Assembly (NCBI RefSeq): GCF_012524165.2
Contig: NZ_JABACJ020000009.1
Coordinates: forward strand, 89,888-153,887
From: Faecalicatena faecalis
GTDB taxonomy: Bacteria > Bacillota > Clostridia > Lachnospirales > Lachnospiraceae
DNA: 64,000 bases
Reading direction: 5' to 3'
A program made the translations under genes and the position numbers. Positions 58,213 to 64,000 of this stretch are shown one piece after another. The stretch's first letter is position 1; every line of letters begins with the position of its first letter. The notes beneath the pieces are model-generated. The model was not told where the DNA came from. It did no database searches and was given only the letters and a program-made list of their open reading frames with translations.

Positions 58213-58977
58213 ATGATGGAGCTTATAAGAATCACACATGAAAATCTGGAAAAGGAACACATTTGCTGTGCCATTGCAAATAATAAAGACTGCCAGGTGC
58301 TTTCCAAAAAAGCATGGCTGGAAGGCCGGTTAGACGAAGGGCTTGTTTTCCTGAAAGGGAATGTCCGGGGAAAATGTTTCATTGAGTACATTCCTGCTGA
58401 ATGCGCATGGGCGCCAGTTGCGGCAGACGGTTATATGTATATTGACTGCCTTTGGGTATCCGGGCAGTTTAAAGGACACGGGTATTCCACACTTCTTCTG
58501 GATGAATGTATCAGAGACAGCAAAGAGAAAGGGAAAAAAGGCCTTGTTATCTTATCATCCAGAAAGAAAATGGGTTTTCTTGCAGATTATAAATTTCTGA
58601 ATTACAAAGGATTTGAAACGGCGGACACAGCAAGCCCCTATTTTGAGCTGATGTATCTGCCATTTGATAAAGATGCTGAAAAACCCTGTTTCCGTTCTTC
58701 TGTGAAGGATACAATACAACAGGATATGGGCAGTGGGTTTACACTGTACTATACCAGCCAGTGCCCATTTACAGCAAAGTATGTTCCCCTTCTGGAAGAT
58801 GCGGCTAAGAGGAGAAATGCCCCATTTCAGGCAGTTCATATTACTACGCGGGAACAGGCTCAGAATGCCCCTGTTCCATTTACGACATTTGGGCTGTTTT
58901 ATCATGATGAATTTATTACACACGAAATACAATCCGAAAAGAAATTTGAAAAAATACTGACTGAGAGAGGATTTTAA
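58213..58977 (+). CDS. YoaP-type GNAT acetyltransferase with thioredoxin-like C-terminus
   Basis: A 254-residue two-domain protein; start at ATG 58213 after AGAGGAG. Residues 1-155 are a GNAT domain with YIDCLWVSGQFKGHGYSTLLLDECI, which holds the acetyl-CoA loop (FKGHGYS). Residues about 170-254 match the YoaP C-terminal domain: FTLYYTSQCPFTAKYVPLLEDAAKRR resembles a thioredoxin-like fold with a single Cys. VPFTTFGLFYHDEFITHEI closes it. YoaP of Bacillus has the same layout. The substrate is unknown. Confidence 0.88.
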   Translation: MMELIRITHENLEKEHICCAIANNKDCQVLSKKAWLEGRLDEGLVFLKGNVRGKCFIEYIPAECAWAPVAADGYMYIDCLWVSGQFKGHGYSTLLLDECIRDSKEKGKKGLVILSSRKKMGFLADYKFLNYKGFETADTASPYFELMYLPFDKDAEKPCFRSSVKDTIQQDMGSGFTLYYTSQCPFTAKYVPLLEDAAKRRNAPFQAVHITTREQAQNAPVPFTTFGLFYHDEFITHEIQSEKKFEKILTERGF

Positions 58978-59034
58978 TCTTTAAATAGGCTGGTTTGGGT
59001 GACAGAGAGACTTACCGTGATGGAAGGAAAAATT

Positions 59035-59859
59035 ATGGAAATATTTGAGGCACCAATTTACAAGGATGATATCGGCAGAAGAACCTTTCTTGAAATCCCG
59101 TTTGATGCAAGGGAGCGATTTTGTAAACCGAAGGGCACAATCTATGTAAGCGGAACAATCAATGGCACCCCGTACCGCGGTAAATTATTATCCCGCGGAG
59201 GCGGAAAGTTTCTTATGGGCTTAGATAAGGCGTTACAAAAGTCCATTGATTTTGACGGACGGATCATGAACGCGCATGTCACCATGTCCGCCGAGGAGCT
59301 GGAACCTGCCGGTAGGAAACAGGAAGAGCCTGTTGCTGTCAGCAGCGGAATGGATGTACTGATGGCAATAAAAACGCGGCAAAGCATACGTAAGTTTACC
59401 TCAAGATCCGTCGGGGACGATATGGTTACGACAATGCTTTGCTGTGGAATGTATGCACCAACGGCAAAAAATAAGCGGCCCTGCCATTTCATCGTCATAA
59501 GGAACAGACAGCTTCTGGCAGAGCTTGCCTCACAGAACTCACAAGCGACTATGCTTGAATCCGCCGCTGGTGCTATCGTCATATGTGGCGATAAGAATAT
59601 AGAGGGAATGAAAGAGTTTTTGTATGCGGACTGTGCTGCTGCCACACAGAACATCCTGCTTGGTATTCATGGCCTTGGGCTGGGAGGCGTTTGGTGCGGA
59701 GTGGCATTAAACTCTGATTGGCGGAAGCGAATGATTGCTGCGTTAGAGCTTCCCTCTAAACTGGAACCCGTTGCGGTGATCGCATTCGGCTGGCCTGATG
59801 AGGAAAAGGAATTACGGGACCGCTGGGAACCGGAAAAGATCCATTATGATAAGTGGTAA
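59035..59859 (+). CDS. DUF1905-nitroreductase fusion protein
   Basis: A 274-residue fusion. The ATG at 59035 follows GGAAGGA; earlier starts at 58999 and 59020 are weaker. Residues 1-85 match DUF1905 (FLEIPFDARERFCKPKGTIYVSGTINGTPYRGKLL). Residues about 105-265 are a nitroreductase-type flavoprotein: DVLMAIKTRQSIRKFTSR with the FMN-binding Arg-Ser-x-Arg pattern, APTAKNKRPCHFIVIRNRQ, and LGLGGVWCGVALN near the active site. It could reduce nitro compounds or quinones. The coupling of DUF1905 to this enzyme is unusual. Confidence 0.85.
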   Translation: MEIFEAPIYKDDIGRRTFLEIPFDARERFCKPKGTIYVSGTINGTPYRGKLLSRGGGKFLMGLDKALQKSIDFDGRIMNAHVTMSAEELEPAGRKQEEPVAVSSGMDVLMAIKTRQSIRKFTSRSVGDDMVTTMLCCGMYAPTAKNKRPCHFIVIRNRQLLAELASQNSQATMLESAAGAIVICGDKNIEGMKEFLYADCAAATQNILLGIHGLGLGGVWCGVALNSDWRKRMIAALELPSKLEPVAVIAFGWPDEEKELRDRWEPEKIHYDKW

Positions 59860-59954
59860 CGATTTGCAGGAAAATGGTCTTGTTGGGAGCGCATGCGGAA
59901 AAAGCACAGAATTTGGCAGGTAGAAAAAGCCCTGTTTATCGAAAGGACACTATA

Positions 59955-60449
59955 ATGAAAATAGAAACAGAGCGCCTTAATATCATTGCGCTTACTCCAG
60001 ATCAACTTCAATTATGGACGTATAGCATAAAAGAACTTGAAGAAGAGCTGTTCTGTTCATACAAGGCGGAACCAATGGAGGGCTTGTTTCGTGAAATTGT
60101 ATGCGGACAAGTAAAAAAAGCTCAAAAAGACCCTGACAATTATCTATGGCACACGTTTTGGTTTATCGTTAAGAAATCGGATCATTGCGTGGTTGGGGCA
60201 ATTGATTTTAAAGACGTTCCTAACCGTGACGGAGAAGTTGAAATTGGCTATGGTCTGGGGCGTGATTTTGAGCATAACGGTTATATGACTGAAGCGGTGC
60301 AGGCATTTTGTAATTGGGCATTACAACAAAACAGAGTAAAGCATATTATTGCTGAAACAGATATTGATGGCGTGTCATCGCAAAAGATTTTAATAAGATG
60401 CGGTTTCGAAGAATATGAGAGAAATGATACTGTATGGTGGCGGCTGTAA
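59955..60449 (+). CDS. GNAT acetyltransferase
   Basis: A 164-residue RimJ/RimL-type GNAT protein; start at ATG 59955 after GAAAGGACAC. MKIETERLNIIALTPDQLQLW is the usual opening. VGAIDFKDVPNRDGEVEIGYGLGRDFEHNGYMTEAVQAFCNWAL includes the acetyl-CoA loop (EHNGYMT), and SQKILIRCGFEEYERND the closing strand. An 81-bp fragment of a near-identical gene lies at 50162. The 3' element e begins at its stop codon. Confidence 0.9.
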   Translation: MKIETERLNIIALTPDQLQLWTYSIKELEEELFCSYKAEPMEGLFREIVCGQVKKAQKDPDNYLWHTFWFIVKKSDHCVVGAIDFKDVPNRDGEVEIGYGLGRDFEHNGYMTEAVQAFCNWALQQNRVKHIIAETDIDGVSSQKILIRCGFEEYERNDTVWWRL

Positions 60450-60490
60450 ACTCCGGTTCATAGTACGGATAAATTTGAAGTTTGAAGGAG
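60449..60490. repeat. 3' element e
   Basis: AACTCCGGTTCATAGTACGG then ATAAATTTGAAGTTTGAAGGAG. CCG and CGG arms flank the loop. It overlaps the stop codon of the GNAT gene and supplies the ribosome site of the next gene. Confidence 0.6.
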
Positions 60491-60496
60491 AATATT

Positions 60497-60943
60497 GTGT
60501 TACTTAATATAGAAGATACCTTTGAATTATTGTTTGATAAAAATAATAATGTTGCATATAAGGCCTTACAGGAATTGCAAAAAGAAAGTAAAGAAACAGA
60601 TTGTGTCTATCCCTATATGGATAGATTAAGTGATATGCTTGACAGTGATAATTCTTATATCCGTACAAGAGGGCTTACACTACTTGCCTATAATGCAAAA
60701 TGGGATAAAGATTATAAAATTGATGAAATCATTGATACATATTTGCAGCACATAACAGATGTTAAACCCATTACGGCAAGACAGTGTATTAAGCTGCTCC
60801 CGATGATTGCAAAGTATAAGCCAGAATTAAAAAATGACATTCTTTCTGCACTTCAAAAGGCAGATATAACTGTTTATGACGATAGTATGCAACCTTTAGT
60901 TTATAAGGATATTCAAAAAGCATTGAAAGAAATACAAAAATGA
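60497..60943 (+). CDS. HEAT-like repeat protein
   Basis: A 148-residue all-helical protein. The GTG at 60497 lies 6 bases after GAAGGAG. Three or four helix pairs of HEAT type are visible: LLFDKNNNVAYKALQELQKES, YMDRLSDMLDSDNSYIRTRGLTLLAYN, IIDTYLQHITDVKPITARQCIKLLPMIA and ISALQ-type helix at the end. Such proteins are scaffolds or DNA glycosylase-like; without catalytic residues here, a binding role is likely. Function unknown. Confidence 0.7.
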   Translation: MLLNIEDTFELLFDKNNNVAYKALQELQKESKETDCVYPYMDRLSDMLDSDNSYIRTRGLTLLAYNAKWDKDYKIDEIIDTYLQHITDVKPITARQCIKLLPMIAKYKPELKNDILSALQKADITVYDDSMQPLVYKDIQKALKEIQK

Positions 60944-60950
60944 TGAAAAT

Positions 60951-60993
60951 ACAAATTCCAGTTTCTAGGATTGGACAAATTTGAGCTTGGAGG
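60951..60993. repeat. 3' element f
   Basis: ACAAATTCCAGTTTCTAGGA, then TTGGACAAATTTG and AGCTTGGAGG. Left arm CCA-GTTT, right arm ATTGG. It starts 8 bases after the HEAT gene stop. Confidence 0.65.
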
Positions 60994-60999
60994 AAAGAA

Positions 61000-61359
61000 A
61001 TGAAAAAAATAATTGCATATTGTGGTTTAATATGTTCAGAATGCCCTGTGTATATTGCAACTCAAACAGGAAATGAGGAACTGAAAGAACAGTTAGCAAG
61101 GGACTATTCAACAGATACCTGTAAATTTGAAAAAAATGATATGACTTGTACGGGTTGTCATTCTATAAATGGAGTAAATGAAAAGATGTGTGTGGATTGT
61201 CCAATGCGAAAATGCGGTATGGAGAAAAAGGTTTCTCATTGTGCGGAATGTAATGATTATCCATGTCAATATATAGAAGACTATGTGCCAATAGAAAGCG
61301 ATAATCGAAAGGTTTTAGAAGAATTAGCTAAACAATCTAAGGAAAGTGATTGCAGATAA
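61000..61359 (+). CDS. DUF3795-domain protein
   Basis: A 119-residue cysteine-rich protein with an AGGAAAG site. IIAYCGLICSECPVYIATQTGNEE is the DUF3795 opening; further Cys pairs follow in MTCTGCHS, MCVDCPMRKCGMEK and HCAECNDYPC, giving about 11 cysteines suited to bind zinc or an Fe-S cluster. The family is common in anaerobes and has no known role. Here it lies between a HEAT-like protein and a DUF3788 gene in the cassette-like array. Confidence 0.85.
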   Translation: MKKIIAYCGLICSECPVYIATQTGNEELKEQLARDYSTDTCKFEKNDMTCTGCHSINGVNEKMCVDCPMRKCGMEKKVSHCAECNDYPCQYIEDYVPIESDNRKVLEELAKQSKESDCR

Positions 61360-61435
61360 AAATAGGTATTTATTTCAAAGTCTGAGCATGCAAAACGGAT
61401 GCCCGGCTGCCATTGAAGTGGAAAGGAGACCTGCC

Positions 61436-61849
61436 ATGTTGGATATGATACCTGGTACAGAGGAAATGACGGCTTTACTCGGACAATCTTTATATGATGT
61501 ATGGAATCAGTTATGTGCTGCCATTGATGAAAATTATGATATGGAATGTCTGTGGAATAAAGGGGGTAAAGCATGGACTTACGAATATAAATACCGCCGG
61601 GGTGGTAAAACGCTTTGCGCCTTGTATGCAAGAGAAGGTTGTGTAGGCTTTATGGTTATTTTGGGAAAAGACGAACGGTCAAAATTTGAGGCAGAGAGAG
61701 AAACCTTTTCAAAAGAAGTGCAGAAAATCTATGATGAAGCCAAAACCTACCATGATGGAAAATGGGTTATGTTTGAGCCAGTGGATAATTCTTCGTTTGA
61801 CGATTTTATTCGACTGCTGAGAATCAAAAGAAAACCAAATAAAAAATAG
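61436..61849 (+). CDS. DUF3788-domain protein
   Basis: A 137-residue protein starting at ATG 61436 after GAAAGGAGAC. LWNKGGKAWTYEYKYRRGGKTLCALYAREGCVGFMVILGKDERSKFE is the DUF3788 core, and WVMFEPVDNSSFDDFIRLLRIKRKP the end. The fold is of the YdhG/DUF1801 type. Function unknown. DUF3788 and DUF3795 genes frequently occur in the same small-gene neighbourhoods of Clostridia. The 75 bases before it hold no other gene. Confidence 0.85.
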   Translation: MLDMIPGTEEMTALLGQSLYDVWNQLCAAIDENYDMECLWNKGGKAWTYEYKYRRGGKTLCALYAREGCVGFMVILGKDERSKFEAERETFSKEVQKIYDEAKTYHDGKWVMFEPVDNSSFDDFIRLLRIKRKPNKK

Positions 61850-61891
61850 CGGATAGGGTGAACTTAAGAGCGAAAGGACAGGTGGTTAGAG

Positions 61892-62497
61892 ATGAAAGAT
61901 ATTCTTGCATTTCTTGGGGCGAATGTGGATGGTAAGACACTGTTTACAAAGGAATTAGTCTATAAACTGGAAAATGATGCGCTTCAAGGTGTCTATTCTG
62001 ATCAGATTTCCTTTTCTAACCTCAAGCATTCTCAAAGTGGGTTTCAATTAGATATGTTCATTGTATCTAATGAGAAGATATGGCTTATGGGAGCTGATGG
62101 TCAACGGGAGGAATTACGGAAAGACTTTAGCGGTGTATCCTTATTTCGTTTCGAGTTGGCAAAGCGAAAAAGTACAAATGCCATGACAGGATCTTTCCGA
62201 TTGATATCTGCTTCTGGGAAAAATGTAGCAGCGGAGGCTGTAATAAGTGGTATTTATGATATTCGTTTTGAAAATAAAGTATTAAAGCTTATGGAAGATC
62301 AGGTGCTGTATAGGGATCAGCCGGTACAAGGCGGACGTTTCAAGCCTGTTGCATTCCAATCGGAACACCGTTTTTATTGTAAAGATGGGAAATTACACTA
62401 TGAATACGATGGAAAGAGCTTTGACGTGGATGCAAAAACAATGCGGCGTATTGAGAGCCCCGATCTCTTTCCACCGTTTTTATCAGTGGAAAAGTAG
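61892..62497 (+). CDS. Hypothetical beta-rich protein
   Basis: A 201-residue cytoplasmic protein with a weak GTGG site. Not recognised. The pattern of short strands (DILAFLGANVDGKTLFTKELVYKLEN, FQLDMFIVSNEKIWLMGADG, GSFRLISASGKNVAAEAVISGIYDIRFENKVLKLMEDQVLYRD) suggests a calycin-like or jelly-roll fold. The end, HRFYCKDGKLHYEYDGKSFDVD, is also beta-rich. No signal peptide or membrane segment. About 130 bases of unexplained sequence follow, perhaps a remnant. Confidence 0.6.
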   Translation: MKDILAFLGANVDGKTLFTKELVYKLENDALQGVYSDQISFSNLKHSQSGFQLDMFIVSNEKIWLMGADGQREELRKDFSGVSLFRFELAKRKSTNAMTGSFRLISASGKNVAAEAVISGIYDIRFENKVLKLMEDQVLYRDQPVQGGRFKPVAFQSEHRFYCKDGKLHYEYDGKSFDVDAKTMRRIESPDLFPPFLSVEK

Positions 62498-62637
62498 GCT
62501 GCAAGATGGAGTATTTATGGACTGGCGTTGTGAAAGATGGTATTTCATCTATGCATCTGAAAAAGATATGGATTTGAGAAGAAGTTATCAGGAAGACGAG
62601 AACGTAACAGAAATCAGAATTTAGAGGAAATGAAAAT

Positions 62638-63003
62638 ATGATAACGGGATATTACTGCACCAATATTTTTTCTAAGCAAGCAAATGAACTTATCGCCTTT
62701 TATAGAGAGGTATTAGGAATACCCTTTATTAAGACAGATATGGACGAATCAAATGGGGTTTATCTTGGCTTTATAGAAAACGCCCCTACTCTTTGTATAT
62801 GGGATTGTAAAATATTCGACGCACAACCGACAGGACATCAATCATTTGTTTTTCAAACAGATAATCTCGATTTAACAATGGAATGTTTGAAGAAAAAAGG
62901 GGTTACCCTGTCCGAAGCCATTAGATATGATTGGGGTACTTATGAGGTTCGCTTAAACGATATTGACGGAAACGAGATAGTGATAGTTGAGTTTACTAAA
63001 TAA
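62638..63003 (+). CDS. VOC-family (glyoxalase/bleomycin-resistance-like) protein
   Basis: A 121-residue VOC-fold protein. IFSKQANELIAFYREVLGIPFIKTDMDES is the first beta-alpha-beta unit, and GHQSFVFQTDNLDLTMECLKKKGVTLSE with VRLNDIDGNEIVIVEF the second, ending in the usual Glu. The likely metal ligands are not fully canonical (YYCTNIF instead of an H start), so it could be a binding protein rather than an enzyme. The region before it resembles the region after it (GAAATCAGAATT). Confidence 0.85.
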   Translation: MITGYYCTNIFSKQANELIAFYREVLGIPFIKTDMDESNGVYLGFIENAPTLCIWDCKIFDAQPTGHQSFVFQTDNLDLTMECLKKKGVTLSEAIRYDWGTYEVRLNDIDGNEIVIVEFTK

Positions 63004-63060
63004 CTAAATCCTAGTTACCAGGAAGGCGAAAAGTATCAGAAATCAGAATTGGGAGGGACA
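63004..63060. repeat. 3' element g, variant form
   Basis: AAATCCTAGTTACCAGGAAG then AAATCAGAATTGGGAGGG. It starts at the VOC stop. A related stretch at 62594-62625 precedes the VOC gene, so this gene is flanked by similar sequence on both sides. Confidence 0.5.
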
Positions 63061-63064
63061 ATGT

Positions 63065-63166
63065 ATGGGTGATTTTATAGCAGATTTTATAGCAGGCATT
63101 ATTGAGTTAATAACAAAACCTTGGGTAGATAAGATGAACAAGAAATGGAGAACCAGAAAAAAGTAA
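63065..63166 (+). CDS. 33-residue amphipathic peptide
   Basis: Too short for usual gene callers. An ATG with a strong GGGAGGGAC site opens MGDFIADFIAGIIELITKPW followed by VDKMNKKWRTRKK. The first 20 residues form an amphipathic, mostly hydrophobic helix; the tail is highly basic. This resembles small membrane-active or leaderless peptides and some type I toxins. The 3' element h overlaps its stop codon. Confidence 0.5.
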   Translation: MGDFIADFIAGIIELITKPWVDKMNKKWRTRKK

Positions 63167-63190
63167 CTTCCAGATTGTCGGGTAGAAAAA
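63165..63190. repeat. 3' element h
   Basis: AACTTCCAGATTGTCGGG then TAGAAAA. Degenerate right arm (CGGG). Confidence 0.35.
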
Positions 63191-63222
63191 ATAGAATTTA
63201 AAAATGTGAGGGAAAATTTATT

Positions 63223-63861
63223 TTGAAAAAAAGCAACAGAATAGTGCTAAAAGAATTGCTTTCCATTATCATTTGCCTAACAATAATTCAACTTCTTTTT
63301 ATTGGAATCAAGCAAGGGGTGTTTTGCTTTTATCCTGAAACACTTTATTCAAGAAGTATGGTTATGATGTTCACTATGATAGTATGTCTGGTAATCATGA
63401 TTATCTATTGTAGACGGAGAAAGTGTAGTTACAATTTTTTCCCTAAGGTATTTGGATACTTATATATTATCATCACAATAATTGCGGTTATTTTTTATGT
63501 AGTAACATTGTTTTGGGTTAAAACATTTTCCTTTGAGAATAGTTTAATATTTTTTTATGGAAGTATTGTAACTCCGGTTTTTGAGGAATTACTATTTAGG
63601 GGCATTATATGGACAAAAGTGAATGAATGTATTAATAAAGAATGGAAAACTTATTTGGTGGTAACAGTGTTATTTGCCTTATGGCATATTGGATATGCGG
63701 TAGGTATTTATTTATGGAGTGGCGGGAACTTGTTTATCTGTATTGTTATGAAAGTAATATTTGGCGCAGGGTTTGGCTTGATTATGGGAGCGATAAGATG
63801 TAAAACAAAAAACTGCTATTTGGGTATACTTGTCCATGGAATATTAAATATATTTGGATAG
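63223..63861 (+). CDS. CPBP-family intramembrane metalloprotease
   Basis: A 212-residue membrane protein starting at TTG 63223. Five or six helices; the CPBP (Abi/CAAX protease) motifs are EELLFRGII (EExxxR, about residue 124), FALWHIGYA (FxxxH) and GILVHGILN (HxxxN). The glutamates and histidines bind the catalytic metal inside the membrane. Bacterial members process peptides or confer immunity to bacteriocins; its place just after a 33-residue peptide gene makes an immunity or processing role possible, by inference. The 3' element i follows. Confidence 0.88.
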   Translation: MKKSNRIVLKELLSIIICLTIIQLLFIGIKQGVFCFYPETLYSRSMVMMFTMIVCLVIMIIYCRRRKCSYNFFPKVFGYLYIIITIIAVIFYVVTLFWVKTFSFENSLIFFYGSIVTPVFEELLFRGIIWTKVNECINKEWKTYLVVTVLFALWHIGYAVGIYLWSGGNLFICIVMKVIFGAGFGLIMGAIRCKTKNCYLGILVHGILNIFG

Positions 63862-63867
63862 AATAAA

Positions 63868-63895
63868 ACTCCAGTTTATCAAACTGGACAAATCT
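63868..63895. repeat. 3' element i, best-formed hairpin
   Basis: CCAGTTT (63871-63877), loop ATC, AAACTGG (63881-63887), then ACAAAT. A perfect 7-bp stem, 6 bases after the protease stop. Confidence 0.75.
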
Positions 63896-64000
63896 TGCTA
63901 ATGTTTGTCAACCCTTTTTTTGATTTTTTCAGAAGAAAAAAGAGTAACCTTAATAAATCTACCATATTGTAGATTTGAAAAAAGAAGTATAGAATTAAGA
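63896..64000. other. End of window, no gene recognised
   Basis: The last 105 bases are AT-rich. An imperfect pairing of CCCTTTTTTTGATTTTTTC with later A-rich stretches is visible, but no frame or promoter can be supported. Confidence 0.4.

Noticed and set aside
57913..58391. Leftward open frames antisense to the TetR fragment and GNAT-YoaP gene
   Set aside because: No ribosome sites and no family similarity; they lie over better-supported rightward features.
53584..63895. Classical integron
   Set aside because: The 3' elements do not fit the GTTRRRY/RYYYAAC attC core, arms are short, and no integron integrase or attI site is in the window.
1..64000. Insertion sequence or prophage as the cause of the gene fragments
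   Set aside because: No transposase, integrase, terminase or capsid gene and no terminal inverted repeats with target duplications were recognised.

Overview
The window looks like chromosomal DNA of a gut-type Lachnospiraceae (Clostridia, Firmicutes). The basis is moderate to low GC, strong AGGAGG-type ribosome binding sites, frequent GTG and TTG starts, many Bce-, Van- and LytTR-type two-component systems paired with ABC exporters, a PKTGD-like cell-wall sorting signal, and a clostridial Feo operon with small DUF2325 and DUF3793 partners. The genus cannot be fixed from the sequence alone. No rRNA, tRNA, CRISPR array, transposase, integrase or phage gene was recognised.

Layout. 1-9.9 kb: end of an EAL-domain protein, an RsmH-type methyltransferase, a secreted CAP-domain protein, a complete Bce-type resistance module (ATPase, permease, regulator, kinase), an XRE regulator and a DUF1648 membrane protein. 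9.9-13.7 kb: an iron(II) uptake locus (feoA-feoA-feoB-DUF2325-truncated DUF3793) with three DtxR-type operators and one Fur-type box, next to a convergent DtxR-family regulator gene. 14.0-23.6 kb: a decayed regulator/kinase/ABC operon that appears to be cut in two. The ATPase end is at 16.0 kb and the tail of an FtsX permease is at 23.4-23.6 kb. Between them lies an inserted block with a sensor kinase, five secreted or wall-anchored proteins, a LytTR regulator, and a duplicated LytTR-type promoter that includes a scar of a second copy of the kinase gene.

23.7-33.0 kb: GPP34, DJ-1/PfpI and WYL regulators, then a run of small same-strand genes (2H phosphoesterase, acetyltransferases, tiny membrane proteins, lipoprotein, methyltransferase, GyrI-like protein). 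33.2-43.4 kb: three linked regulatory and export modules: an OmpR-type two-component system with an ABC-2 exporter that shares its operator, an AgrC/AgrA-like kinase and LytTR regulator, and an ECF sigma/membrane protein/ABC operon. 43.5-53.4 kb: EcsC, an AraC-GNAT fusion with a MATE pump, a PEBP protein, a decayed AraC gene, a WYL regulator, and a leftward drug-sensor (AraC-GyrI-GyrI) plus ABC exporter operon that ends in an orphan T-box fragment.

53.5-64 kb: a visibly AT-rich array of mostly single, same-strand small genes (GNAT, DUF5655, DUF1801, EFR1 ferredoxin, DUF1905-nitroreductase, HEAT-like, DUF3795, DUF3788, VOC, CPBP protease) mixed with gene fragments. Many stop codons here are followed within about 10 bases by copies of a degenerate hairpin element (TCCAGTT...AACTGGACAAAT). 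This 3' element, with its cassette-like gene content, is the best candidate for an undescribed gene-accretion system. The second candidate is the LytTR-controlled surface-protein island at 16-23 kb.
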